DNA of 64,000 nucleotides from Zopfochytrium polystomum (taxonomy: Eukaryota; Chytridiomycota; Chytridiomycetes; Chytridiales; Chytridiaceae), in assembly GCA_025765615.1 (NCBI GenBank), contig JAIVFJ010000061.1, positions 1-64,000 of the forward strand, in the 5' to 3' direction. The position numbers were made by a program, and so were the translations under genes. The notes beneath the pieces are model-generated. The model ran no database searches. It saw only the letters and a program-made list of their open reading frames with translations, and was not told the origin of the DNA. Below, piece by piece: positions 10,713 to 20,620 of the stretch (positions are counted from its first letter, which is position 1; every line of letters begins with the position of its first letter).

Positions 10713-11608
10713 TGCTTCTTCCTTGGGCAGTCCTTGACAGCATGCTCCTTGGAGCCACAGTAGAAACACAGTCCCTGCTGGGCCCTCCTTGTTTTCTCCT
10801 CTTGGCTCAGAGGACCCTTAGGAAGTGTCTCAACTGCATCCACTTGCATGGGTTCAGGAACTGTAAGAGCTTGAGGGACTGGGGTAGGTCTTGATGTAGT
10901 TCCTGCTTGTCTTTGCTTCAGCCTCTTGGAGTAGAGTCTGTTGTCAATCTTGATGGCAAGGAGAATGTACTCTTCCAAGGTCTCAGGGATGTGCAGAGAC
11001 TGGGAGAGCATGTCTTGGATGGACTCATGGAGACCATCATGGTACAGCTCCATCAGAGCTGCATCATTGTATCCAGAGTCTCTGGCTAGTTGCTTGAATT
11101 GGTTGGTGTAGGCCACACAAGATTGCTTTCCTTGCTTGATATGCTTGAGCTTGGATCTTGCTGTCCAAGATGCGTAGGGGTCACCAAAGGTAGCTTCCAG
11201 CCCCTCCCAGAGCTCTTGCAGGGTGGTGGGTGTGCTTGGGAGAGATCTGTACCATGATTGAGCTTGACCAGACAGGAGGGTGCTTGTGAAAAGAACCTTG
11301 ACTTGCTCACTTGGAAATCTTGAAGGTTGGAGAAGGATGACATTCTCCACAGTGGCCATGAAGTTCCTAAGGTCTTTGGCCAGCCCAGTGAACTTGTCAG
11401 GGCTGGGAACCTTGGGCTCTCTTGCTTGGTTGGCTTGAGGCAGGGGAAGAGCTTGATGTTCTTGTTGGTGAAGTTGTTGTTGAAGCTGGTGCTGCTGGTG
11501 AAGGACTTGTTCTTGAAGTTGGTGTGTCTGTCTTGAGAGGGCTTGTAATTGGTCCATCAAGGCTTGGAAGGCAGTTGCATCAGGGAAGGTGTTGTTTGGG
11601 TCAGACAT
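10685..11608 (-). CDS. gag: Gag capsid/nucleocapsid protein of the chromovirus
   Basis: 307 residues starting at ATG 11608, 121 nt downstream of the proposed RNA start. The N-terminus is a Gln/His-rich coiled-coil-like stretch. A central retrotransposon Gag-type helical region (with WYRSL and WEGLEATFG-like motifs) follows, and near the C-terminus there is one CCHC zinc knuckle, C-x2-C-x4-H-x4-C (starting CFYCG), which binds RNA. The frame ends at 10685 and overlaps the pol frame, which lies at -1 relative to it. Gag forms the particle that holds RNA and reverse transcriptase. The frame is intact. Confidence 0.93.
   Translation of the reverse strand: MSDPNNTFPDATAFQALMDQLQALSRQTHQLQEQVLHQQHQLQQQLHQQEHQALPLPQANQAREPKVPSPDKFTGLAKDLRNFMATVENVILLQPSRFPSEQVKVLFTSTLLSGQAQSWYRSLPSTPTTLQELWEGLEATFGDPYASWTARSKLKHIKQGKQSCVAYTNQFKQLARDSGYNDAALMELYHDGLHESIQDMLSQSLHIPETLEEYILLAIKIDNRLYSKRLKQRQAGTTSRPTPVPQALTVPEPMQVDAVETLPKGPLSQEEKTRRAQQGLCFYCGSKEHAVKDCPRKKHPNSQVQAH
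10706..10712 (-). promoter_or_regulatory. Candidate -1 ribosomal frameshift site (CCCAAAC)
   Basis: The minus strand carries the heptamer C CCA AAC in the gag frame, the classic X XXY YYZ form, seven codons before the gag stop. Slipping back one base gives CCC AAA and enters the pol frame exactly. Pol has no ATG near its 5' end, which supports a fusion product. I did not fold the downstream RNA to look for a stimulatory structure. Confidence 0.75.
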
Positions 11609-11635
11609 GATGGCAGAGAGTAGTGGGAGAGGGTG

Positions 11636-11646
11636 AAGTGAATTAT
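11636..11646 (-). other. Self-priming primer-binding site (Tf1/sushi type)
   Basis: Two bases inside the 5' LTR, the minus strand reads ATAATTCACTT. It is a perfect 11-nt complement of AAGTGAATTAT in the LTR (11719-11729), which lies about 35 nt downstream of the TATA box, near the expected 5' end of the RNA. In Tf1/sushi elements the first 11 nt of the mRNA fold back and prime reverse transcription; the same arrangement is proposed here. No tRNA-type site (TGG...) is seen at this position. Confidence 0.75.
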
Positions 11647-11757
11647 GATGTCAGGAACAGGGCAGGACAGGACAAGGCAGACAAGGAACTGAGAGGAGTG
11701 ATGATTGTATTGGAAACAATAATTCACTTGAGGGATGGGACAGGTCCCCCATCCCCC

Positions 11758-11764
11758 TTTTATA
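11758..11764 (-). promoter_or_regulatory. LTR TATA box
   Basis: TATAAAA on the minus strand in the 5' LTR, with the same sequence in the other LTR copies. Transcription should begin about 30-35 nt further on, near 11730, at or just before the self-primer sequence. Confidence 0.75.
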
Positions 11765-11874
11765 CCTTTTGAGAGTGTTCCTTGTCAAGACTCCAAGAAA
11801 GTTCCAGAAAGAGCAATTAGTAATACAATGATACCAATGATACCAATGACAACAAGACAAGTCAGGAAAGCAAA

Positions 11875-11928
11875 GAAGGTTCCAGAAGGTTCCAGAAGGT
11901 TCCATGAAGGAATGTTCTAGAAGGTTCC
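11875..11928 (-). promoter_or_regulatory. Heat-shock-element-like array in the LTR U3
   Basis: Positions 11875-11902 hold six alternating GAA and TTC boxes, each separated by 2 bp. Positions 11909-11928 hold a second perfect four-box run of the form nGAAnnTTCnnGAAnnTTCn. This spacing is the binding site of trimeric heat-shock factor. The array lies upstream of the TATA box in the sense direction, where an enhancer should be. The same array, in different lengths, is present at 1552-1675 and 6923-7020. Confidence 0.7.
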
Positions 11929-11961
11929 AGAGGTTTCCAGAGGGTGATTCATAACAATGTC

Positions 11962-12541
11962 CTTATTTGACTTGGATTGGCGCAATTCTTCAATTCATTC
12001 AGCAATTGTGAGGGAATGGTAAAAGTTTTTAAGTGCATGCTTCAGGGGGAAGCAGGCGAGCGTATTTTTAAGGTGGAAGCACAGAACTGAATGGAAGAAG
12101 GTCAAGGTAAAACTGGAAAGGCGACGATAGAGAAAGGGTCGTACAGGCGCATAGGCGGGGCCGGCTGAAGTACCCTGGCCAGTGACGCAGTTTCGGTTTT
12201 CGGCTCGCTCAAGGTACTCCATTGTTGATTTCTTTCCCTACACCGGAGTGCACCCGATCTGTCACGGATACGAGGGGGACTCGAGAATGACGCGGACTGA
12301 CCGACAAGCAATCCGGTGTGTTCATTAGTTATGACCGTTTGGGCGACAAGTGTCGCCGAGAGGATCCAACGCGAACGCGTCTGGAGCCGCTGCTTTTGAG
12401 CGGGAGGGAGGCTGCTTTCGAAAGAGATGGACAAAGTCGCTTGAAATCTGAATGACCATGACTTTTGACCCCCAGACTCTGTTGCCACGTTTAGCGCTCA
12501 AATACATCCTGTACATTTGTGGATGGGTTGGTTCAGACCAG
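11962..12541. other. Transition from AT-rich to GC-rich DNA
   Basis: Base composition rises steadily across this stretch. No gene, tRNA or repeat was recognised. It lies downstream of the LRR-like gene, which reads towards it. Confidence 0.4.
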
Positions 12542-14239
12542 TTAGGGGCTCCCCCACTCTCCCTCAAAACACGCCGACAGCCACCAAAAACATCCTCCTT
12601 TCGACCTCAGCGGGCGGCCACGCCCACTCCGCCGCCGCGTCCTTTTCAAACTCGCGCGACCTAGCCCACAACTCGCGGCGCCAGTGCACAGTCTCCGCGA
12701 CGTCCGCAACGACGGCTGCGACGGCGGTGGGGCGGCGCGGGAGGGGAACGGGTCAGCGGGGACGCGGCGAAGGCGACGATGGACGACACGGCGGTGGGGG
12801 GCAGGGCGGCGGCGGTGGCGTGAAGGATGGTGGGGAGGAGGGCGGGGGAGGAGGGAGGACCAGGTTGGGGCTGTTGCGGTTGCGGTTGCGATTGGGACGG
12901 CGTCCGTGGTGTCCGCGGGCAGGGTCCGGGCCGGACCGAGCACGGCACGGGCGATGCGGAGGCAGGCGAAGGCCGCGGCGTGGCGGAGGCGGGCTGCGGC
13001 TGCGTTGCGTTCCAACGCGTCCAGGACGGCGGGGTCTGCCGATTCCCAGCCGTCGGCATCGAGGACGACAAGGGTCTTGCACTGGGTGATGGCGGCGCGG
13101 AGGTCGGCGAGGACGGCGGAGCGAGCGGCGGGGTCGTCGAGGGAGGCGTCGAGGGCGTCGGCAGGGTTGTCGATGGAGACGCGCTGCAGGGTCGCGGAGG
13201 CGCGGAGCAGGCAGGATAGGGCGGCGCAGGTCGCCGGACCGGTGTCGTTGCCGGAGACGGCGAGGTCGAGGAGGGTGAGGGCGTGCCGGTGGGATGTGGG
13301 GACGGAGGACGCGTCGGCGACGGCGCCGATGATGAGGGCGAGGTCGTCGTCGGAGAGCAAGTTGGCGGAGAGGTCGAGGCGCAGGAGGCGGGCGGCACCG
13401 GGGTTCTCGAGGACGGGCTGGGGCGAGAGTGGTAGTGTGGTCTTGGGGCGCACGGTGCGGAACACGGCGGCGATCCAGGCGGCATTGTGTTGGTCGGGGG
13501 CGTTGAAAGACGTGGAGAGGTTTTGGAGCTTCAGGGTGTGGCAGCGCGAGGTCGGGCGGGCGAGGTGGGATGCGAGGAGCGGCGCGGGGGTGTGGAATTT
13601 GGGACCAACGTCGGTGTAGTCGCTGCGGTTCGGGCACGCGCCGCGCTCGAGTTTGTTAGCGGCGTGTGCTGACGTCCGCTTGCGGCAGAGGGCGCACCAT
13701 TCGTCCACGGCGACAGTGCGGATCTCCAGGTCAGGCACCGTAAAGGAGACGTCAAAGACCATTGGGTCGTCGCCGTACGCATCAGGAATAGTAAAGGACC
13801 AAGAGCGAACAGAGTCGGAAGCTGACAACGTGGCGCCGGGAAAGCCCTGCTGCTGCTGCTGCTGCAACAAAAGCATCTTCTTGCGAACGAGGGCAAAGAA
13901 TGCAGAGCGGGCAGCGGCTGCGGTGGTAACCTTGTCCAGGACGGAAGGTCTCTGCAGTATTAGGGGAACGCCGCCATCCTCTACCAGCACAAGCTGCTGC
14001 TCCAGGAGGGACTTGAGAATGGCTTCAGGGTCGTCGACGTCGTCATCTTGGTGCTGGTCGCCTTTATTAACCGACCTGCTCCGAAGGGCGGAGGACGAGG
14101 ATGAGGACGATGAAGCGGGGGGGTGACCAGGAGATAATGGGAAGGCGAAGGTAGCGCTTCTTGAGAGAGCGGCCAAGGCGGGCAGCAGCTGGAGGAGAGA
14201 AGAAGGCGGCGGCGGCGGCGGCGTGACTTGTTTCATCAT
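12542..14239 (-). CDS. Leucine-rich-repeat-like protein, hypothetical
   Basis: A 565-residue frame starting MMKQ at 14239. The N-terminus is Pro/Ser-rich and disordered, followed by an acidic stretch and a short poly-Gln run. A possible zinc-binding segment (C-x2-C ... C, near residues 185-205) precedes a region with ribonuclease-inhibitor-like LRR units (for example LRLDLSANLLSDDDL and LTLLDLAVSGN, roughly 235-400). The last 120 residues are Arg/Pro-rich and look like the wrong frame; a more natural continuation lies in another frame ending at 12661, so a small intron or a one-base error near 12840 is likely. Function unknown. Confidence 0.6.
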   Translation of the reverse strand: MMKQVTPPPPPPSSLLQLLPALAALSRSATFAFPLSPGHPPASSSSSSSSALRSRSVNKGDQHQDDDVDDPEAILKSLLEQQLVLVEDGGVPLILQRPSVLDKVTTAAAARSAFFALVRKKMLLLQQQQQQGFPGATLSASDSVRSWSFTIPDAYGDDPMVFDVSFTVPDLEIRTVAVDEWCALCRKRTSAHAANKLERGACPNRSDYTDVGPKFHTPAPLLASHLARPTSRCHTLKLQNLSTSFNAPDQHNAAWIAAVFRTVRPKTTLPLSPQPVLENPGAARLLRLDLSANLLSDDDLALIIGAVADASSVPTSHRHALTLLDLAVSGNDTGPATCAALSCLLRASATLQRVSIDNPADALDASLDDPAARSAVLADLRAAITQCKTLVVLDADGWESADPAVLDALERNAAAARLRHAAAFACLRIARAVLGPARTLPADTTDAVPIATATATAPTWSSLLPRPPPHHPSRHRRRPAPHRRVVHRRLRRVPADPFPSRAAPPPSQPSLRTSRRLCTGAASCGLGRASLKRTRRRSGRGRPLRSKGGCFWWLSACFEGEWGSP

Positions 14240-14304
14240 TTTTGCGTGGTTTTTTTTGCTTGCTTTTTTTTGGCTTGCTTTTTCGATTTTGGAAAGGGTT
14301 GGTA

Positions 14305-14380
<76 letters not shown>

Positions 14381-14568
14381 TGAGTGAGTGAGCGAGTGAC
14401 AGACAGAGAGACAGCTTCAGGACAAAGCAGGTGTCTGGGTGTGTGCGCACGTCTTACGAATAAGTGATTCTTGGCACAAAACACAAGATTAAGGGGATGA
14501 TGACAAGGACAAAGAGAGGATAAGAAATCAGAGGCAGAGAGACAGAGAGTGTGTGTGTCGGAGAGAGG

Positions 14569-14635
<67 letters not shown>

Positions 14636-15069
14636 CCCAAACCGTTATCGGTAAGTGTGGCGCACGAAAAGAACAATCAGACCAATTCACACAAGGAGAG
14701 CAGTTGGTGAGAGACAATCGAGTGTCTGTTTGTTTTTGACGCTCGCCCCCTTCCAAAAAAAAAAAAAAAAAAAATAAATAAAAAATTTAAAAAAAATTAA
14801 AATGGCACCAGGGAAAAAGCTCACGACACAGCGACCGAGTGAGAGTGTGAGACAGTGCGTGAGCCGCACGGATAGCCAGACAGAGCCAGACCAAGACAGA
14901 CAGGGTAAAACATCCCTCCCGAAAAGCCATCCTCTCGGCATTCACTCTGTCCGTCACTCTTCTTTGCTCGCTCACTAATAGTATTAAACAGCTCACTCGC
15001 TCGCTCACTCTCTCTCACTCACTCACTCAATCAATTAATCAATCAATCCATCCATCCATCCATCCATCC
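14240..15069. repeat. Dense microsatellites between two genes
   Basis: Contains (GA)n at about 14311-14348, (GT)n at 14349-14378, (GA)n again at about 14572-14634, poly(A) at about 14755-14774, and a TCAA/ATCC-type tetranucleotide run that leads directly into the ATG of the next gene at 15070. The two flanking genes diverge, so promoters must lie here. No other feature was seen. Confidence 0.8.
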
Positions 15070-16699
15070 ATGCCTCACCCCGCAGCAGCATCTCCCCGCA
15101 CCGGCCACCGCCGTCGTGGTCGTGCCTGCCAGTCTCTGCCCCCCATCTTCTTTCTCACTCTCCGCCTCGCCGCAGCCCTTCTCGCTCTCGCCCTTGCACT
15201 CGCGACCCCCCTCCTCCTCGCCGTCGCCGCCCCCGTGCCATCTCCGCTCGGCCCGTCTGTCCTAGCCATCAGAGACACCCAACTCGTCGACCCCGCCCTC
15301 GCTCTCCAGCGCCGTGTGCGCCATGACCAAGACATTGGCGCGGTTGAACAATCGCTCTCCTCGTTCGACCTAGCGAGCCCGAGTATCCTGTGAGGCTCCC
15401 GTGTCGTTGACTACGTGAATCCGCTTTCCTTCCCCCGCCACTCCCCCTGGGGGCTCTAGCAATCCTCACTTCAAGTCGCTGTCGCCGGACCTTCTTAACC
15501 CCCCCCCCCCCCCCCCCCCCCCCCTCCTCTTCCCTTCGCTTTAAAACTTACCCATCACCAGCTCCGTAGAGCCCACGTCACACGACCCCGCCGTCGCCCT
15601 CTCCCGGCGGGCCCCTACCAAGACGGCCGCGCGGCGGCAGCGACGTGTCGCAGCCGGGAAACCAGCGTCAACGAGCCGCGCGGCGCGGAGCCGTGCGGCG
15701 CGCAAGGCCGGGAAGCCCGCGAAGCACGTCAATGCGCCGAAATCGGCGTCGAAGAAGGCCAAGGCGGCGAAGCGGGCGTCGGACCGGGCGGCGCGGACAG
15801 AGCAGCACCGCAAGGGGATGGTGCCGCGGCCGAGCGCGGCGGAGGTGGCGGCGCAGCGGGCGGCGAGGAAGGCCAAGGCCCAGCCGAAGAAGGAGCGCGT
15901 GCGGGAGGCGCTGAAGGTTGCAAACGAGTACTCTGCCAATCGCAAGCACTACAAGACGGCGCCAATCATCAAGACGCAGAGCGGGCTCGGTACAACGCCC
16001 GGTGGAGTTGTAGATATGTGCGACTTTCTGCGTCAACGTCCTTTCCTTTTTTTTTTTTTTTTTTTTTTTTTTCGTCGCCTGTCGTCTTACTGAATTGAAC
16101 TCGCATCGCCCATTGCAGAAAAGGCGTTCAGGCAGACATCCGCCAAGGACATATTGCGAAAAAAGTTCCCGCGATCAAAGCGGGAGAGCAAGCGCGAACC
16201 GAGGTTTAATGACGCCACTTGTACCCTGAAACCTTCTATCCCTACCTCTGACTCATTTTCCAAAATCGCCACCCCCCCAAAGGCTCGAAAAATCCACGAC
16301 AACAACGTCGCCAACCGCGTGCCAGAGATCTCAGGGAAGGTGATGGGTGACACCGTCCCGGCCACCGGTAGCGTGAGCGAGCAAGCGGCCAACTTGGCTG
16401 CGAAAATGTAAGAAAGCGCCCCCTCTCGCTGTTGGTTTCTTACCAGAAAACAAACCCTCACTCAATCAACTCACCAAACCCCCTCGCACAGAATCAAACG
16501 GAGGCACAAGGACGTAGCCGACGTCAAGGCCGTCGAGGTCAAGGGCGCGCACTCGAGCTCGAGCACGGGCGGGACGCACGCGGCCGGGTACGTCGGCGCC
16601 AAGCGCATGAATATCATTGCCAAGGGCGTCGCGACGCAGGACGGCGCCAAGGACTTGAACACGCACGTTGCAGTCACTCGCCGCCGGCGGCGGCGTTGA
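15070..16699 (+). CDS. Unrecognised Lys/Arg-rich protein with N-terminal membrane or signal segment
   Basis: A five-exon model of 397 residues: 15070-15389, 15562-16017, 16119-16203, 16283-16407 and 16492-16699. All introns are GT-AG, all phases join, and the sum is a multiple of three. The start is the ATG at the end of an ATCC repeat. Residues about 25-55 form a strongly hydrophobic Leu/Ala segment that fits a signal peptide or anchor. Exon 2 is very basic (many AARKAKA and [13 protein letters not shown] stretches); the rest is mixed, and the C-terminus ends in five Arg. A run of about 25 C lies in intron 1. I know no family with this layout. It could be secreted, or a nuclear protein whose N-terminus is wrongly assigned. 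Confidence 0.6.
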
Positions 16700-16846
16700 C
16701 GCGTTGTTGTTGGGTTCCGTTCTCTTTTTTTTTCCGTGTTGTTCCCGTTATCTTTATACGGAATACACCATTTCAGCGAGTTGTTCTTGTGTGTGTGTGT
16801 GTGTCACTAGCAAGGAGCCGCGACTGCGCCTTCGCGTTCGTCTCTG

Positions 16847-16849
<3 letters not shown>

Positions 16850-16924
<75 letters not shown>
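16850..16924. repeat. (CT)n microsatellite, about 75 bp
   Basis: An almost pure CT dinucleotide run between the five-exon gene and the AAA ATPase relic. Confidence 0.95.
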
Positions 16925-16926
<2 letters not shown>

Positions 16927-17038
16927 CAAAATGCGAAATCCAAGTCGAGATCAAATGTGAGAAGGGGAGGGTCACTGCTTTCTGTAAAGTTCGACTCAAC
17001 TTTATTTTATTTTTATTTTTTAATTTTTTTTCGGCAAG

Positions 17039-17806
17039 ACATTGGCGGCGTGGACCCCATCGTGGAATCCTTGAAAGAAACCGTCATTTACCACCCCTTG
17101 CGCATGCCCAAGGTGTTTCAGTCGACGTCCGGGTACCTCGGCGCTCCCAAAGGCGTTCTCTTATTCGGGCCACCCGGAGCGTGCGCGAAGCCTTTTCTTT
17201 CCCCCCCACCCCTTTCCAACTATCATTTTAAACCAAACCCCGCTGCACAGGATGCGGCGAAACCATGCTCGCCAAAGGCCTCGCAAAAGAGTCCGGCGCC
17301 AACTTTCTCAACGTGCCGGTGTCGTCCCTCGTCAGCAAGTGGATCGGCGACTCCGAGAAGCTGGTGCATGCGCTGTTTTCGTTCGCGAAAAAGGTGATTG
17401 TGTTTTTTTTTTATCGACGAGATCGACAGCTTCTTGATGGAGCGCAGGCAGGACGACCACGACACGACGCGGAGGGTTGTGGCCGAGTTTTTGAGGTGCG
17501 GGGGCGGGGGGGGGAATTGCGGGAGAGTGTGTTTTTGCTTTTGAGCCACTCCTGATGGGTCGGTTACAACTCATCCTTCGTCACCCCCACCCACTCATAA
17601 GCATGTGGGACGGCCTCGTGGCGGGCGGACCCAGCCAGATCCTCGTGCTCGGCGCGACCGACCGGCTCAAAGACAGCGACGCGGCGTTCCTCCGGCGCAT
17701 GCTCAAGCGGTTACCGCTGGCGCTGCCGGACGCCGCGCAGCGCAAGCAGATCCTGACGCTTGTAAGCCTCCCCGTTTGCACCAACAAACCCCAACCTCTG
17801 CGACTG

Positions 17807-17837
<31 letters not shown>

Positions 17838-18286
17838 TTTACTAGCTCGTCTCCAAACTCGACCCTGGACCCGTCGTTCGACCTGGAAGAGCTCGTGGCG
17901 CGCGCACGGACGGGCTTTCGGGCAGCGAACTCCGCGAGCTGTGCAGCGACGCGGCGCTCGCGCCGCTGCGCGAAGCCCCTGCGCGCCCTCGCCGCTGCCG
18001 CCGCTGCAGAGAAGGGCTCCGGCGCGCCGACGCCGTCACCAGTATCGACAGGGTGTTTCGGGAAGTCGATCCGACGGTGAGAGTCTTTTGACCTGGGGTT
18101 TTTGGGGTTCGTTGGATAGGCAGCCAATCGATCAATTTTCGATGTTATCACCCCCCCCAACCCCCTTACCCTTCCCAGACGCTGGACCTGCGGCCGGTGC
18201 GGATGACGGACATCCTTTCGGACTAGGTGACCGAGACGGGCAAGGCGCAGGGCACCGACTGGACGCTGGGCGGGCTGGACATTTGA
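17039..18286 (+). pseudogene. Msp1/ATAD1-like AAA ATPase, decayed
   Basis: Fragments match the AAA core of Msp1 (ATAD1), which extracts mislocalised tail-anchored proteins from the mitochondrial outer membrane: [14 protein letters not shown], a Walker A segment, a Walker B segment ending [23 protein letters not shown] and DGLSGSELRELC. Several lesions argue against function. The Walker A lysine codon is now GAA (GET in place of GKT). Canonical splicing of the first intron (about 17180-17250) is out of frame. A run of ten T at 17403-17412 shifts the frame at Walker B. Another shift is needed near 17870-17910. An in-frame TAG at 18224-18226 precedes 19 well-kept codons that end in TGA at 18286. 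No N-terminal membrane exon was found. Some single-base shifts could be homopolymer errors, but not all. Confidence 0.75.
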
Positions 18287-19028
18287 AGCGGGGTCCCCTC
18301 CCCTTCTTGTTCCCTGGGGCCTCATCTTTGTTTTTGTTGGGCTTTACACGAGTAGGGTTCCGGGCAGGAAAAAAAAAGATTGAACTGGGTGAACCGGGCT
18401 CTGGGTTGTCAGTAGCGCGTCGCGAGATAAATCCAAGAGCGAAACACAGGCAACGCATCGGTCAGGACGCCGACGAGTTGGTGGCGGTTTTCTTTCCTTC
18501 CTTCTGATTTTTTTTTTTTTTTTGTCGGTTCCGGCCGATACTCGCTTCCACACCAGCGGGCAGGGGGCGGAGAGGTCGTCTTGTCCAAGCTGACGTATAC
18601 TCGTTCTCTGAGTTGGGTCGGGGCTGACTGGGGCGGGGCGAACCGGGGTCAAAAAAAAAAGGGTTCCAGTTTGCTTCAACCGAACCTCCCGATCTCGTTT
18701 TGCTAGTGGATCTGTTAAGTTTTTTTTGCAGTCCAAGCTTTGATCGAAAAAGTCTTTTTTTTTTTTTCCTATTGCGGGAGGGCGACGCTCTTGCGCCCAG
18801 ACTGGGTCTGGCCCGTGCGGGGTGGGGGGTGGGCCGGGTGGATCGCAAACAGGAGAGATGCGCTGACCCCCAGTGGGCAGCACATTGAAGAACCTTGGAG
18901 CTTCTGCTGCCTCCAAACGCGGCCACCCTCCCGCTCTGCCGCCGCTTTTGCGGTGGGCTCACACTCTCACCCAGTTTTTTTTTCCAAAGCGCCAAGCCGG
19001 ATAACCCGTCTTCTTTTTTTTTTCTTCT
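18287..19028. other. Spacer with many short T and A runs
   Basis: Convergent intergenic region between the ATPase relic and the WD40 gene. Several T or A runs of 9-15 nt occur. Open frames here are low-complexity and not convincing. Confidence 0.5.
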
Positions 19029-20352
19029 TCACGCGGGAACCTTGACCCTTCTGACCAGCGCGCCGCCCACGACGTCATGGTACGTGAGCCAAAGCGGGCG
19101 TCCCTTTTCCATCCAGAGGAGAACGATGCAAGGAAGGCCGATTTTGGTGTACATCATGACTGCGCCCCAGACCTCGGGCGGCAGGCGCGCGGCGCGTTGG
19201 ATGCGGCCGAGGCAGATGGCGGTGGACGCCGCGACGCCCTTTGGGCTGGTGACGCCCACGACGAGCACCTTGTCTGTCGCGAGGCGCAGGTCCGGCGGCG
19301 CCGGAACGGCGATCGGGCGCTTGCCTCCGTGGGCGGCGATCAGCGTTAGGTCGATGTGGTCCTCGGCGTAGGGGAAGAACCTGCCGTCGACGACCTGGGG
19401 TAAATTTTTTTGGTTGGACGGGGATCGGGGGCAATGAGAGGGGGGGGAGGAGGATCGCTCTTGTTAGTATCGCTTCCGTAGATGGCACAGCCCCACTCAC
19501 GGCAAAGTCGCCGCCGAACCGGATGGGGTCGACGGCGGCAAACTGCTCGACGGGGGTCGATTCGCCGGTCTCCAGCGCGAGCTCCCTGAGCCTGCCGCGG
19601 ACCGACATCAGCAGCAGGCGGTCGTTCCCCAGGAACCCGACGCGGGCCTCGTTGGCGGCCTTTGCCTTGCGCGTGCACGGAAACTCGCCGCCGCCGCCGC
19701 CCCGCTCGGGATCGCGCAGGCTCCAGACCCTGACGGTGTTGTCGAGGCTGAGGGACGCGAGGGCGGCGCCGTCGGGGGCGATGGCGATGTCGAGGACGCG
19801 GGCGGCGTGGAGGCTGAGGGTGGCGCGGTGGGCGGTGGAGGCGAGGTCGAAGAGGTGGACGCCAGCGGCGCAGCCGACGGCGAGGAGGCGGCCGTCGGAG
19901 GGGGAGATGCGGAGGCAGGAGAGCTGTGGCTCGCGCGCGACGGGCGTCCAGCGGACGCGGCCGGTGCGCATCTCCCAGACCTTGACCTGGCCGCCCTTGG
20001 AGGCGGACGCGCCGAAGCCGCGCGGGCCGATCTCAAAGGCGACGAGGACGCCGAGCCGCCGCGCGCTGGCGGTCCAGAGGCGCGCGCCCGTGGCGGCGTC
20101 CCAGAGGACGAGGGCGGGCCCGTCGAGTGCTGCTGCTGCTGCTGCTGTGTCGTCAACGGCGCCGCCGAAGTCCGTCGGCGGCGGCGGCGGCGATGGCGGC
20201 GACGAGGCCCAGGACGACGACGACGAGGACGATGAGGACGACGAGGACGACGATGGCGATGGCGATGGCGAGGGCGAAGACAGCAGCGAGTGGAAGCGCT
20301 CGAGGATGCGGAGGCCGTTGGGCGAGACGGCAATGATGTCGCGCGAGGCCAT
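19029..20352 (-). CDS. WD40-repeat protein, hypothetical
   Basis: Two exons, 20352-19501 and 19394-19029, joined by a 106-nt GT-AG intron in phase 0, give 405 residues starting MASRDIIAVS. An earlier in-frame ATG at 20400 is possible but less likely. The N-terminus has long Ser and Pro runs. The middle holds WD40-type blades, for example VKVWEMRTG, VHLFDLAS and a clear one with LASLSLDNTVRVWSL. The second exon forms a Leu/Val-rich C-terminal part with no family I recognise. It probably acts as a propeller scaffold; partner unknown. Confidence 0.75.
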
Positions 20353-20579
20353 CTTTCTGCCGATGGGTGGCGAAGTGCGCTCGAGATATTTACAATACAA
20401 GACGATGGCGTGCTTTTGTTTGACAAGTCAGAGAACCGAAGGTAGAATATTTACAGCACAGCACACAAGCACACAGCGTGCGTATTATGCTGCTGCTGCT
20501 GCTGCAGCGGGGGGGGCACTACTGCAAGAAGAGCTTTGGAACTTACCGCCGCCGCGTGCTCGGCAGCGATGAGCACCTC

Positions 20580-20620
<41 letters not shown>

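Larger units (their letters stand above)
6697..11956 (-). mobile_element. Intact Ty3/Gypsy chromovirus (LTR retrotransposon)
   Basis: A complete 5,260-bp element read on the minus strand. It has two LTRs with TG...CA ends (5' LTR 11649-11956, 3' LTR 6697-7049) and a perfect 5-bp target-site duplication ATGTC (6692-6696 and 11957-11961). Gag and Pol frames have no stop codons or frameshifts beyond the programmed-type -1 overlap. Pol runs protease, reverse transcriptase, RNase H, integrase and chromodomain, which is the chromovirus order. The LTRs appear identical by eye apart from one 45-bp block, which suggests recent insertion. Chromodomains in this group bind modified histone H3 and steer integration; that function is known for the family and not shown here. 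Confidence 0.95.
11649..11956 (-). repeat. 5' LTR of the chromovirus (308 bp)
   Basis: TG...CA ends, followed by target duplication ATGTC at 11957-11961. On the minus strand it contains, in order, a heat-shock-element-like array (11928-11875), a TATA box and the self-primer complement. Confidence 0.95.

Noticed and set aside
7195..11610. Several plus-strand open frames opposite gag and pol
   Set aside because: They are antisense shadows of an intact, domain-rich polyprotein.
18224..18226. TAG read as an amino acid (altered genetic code)
   Set aside because: Only one case, in a gene with other lesions; simple pseudogene decay explains it.
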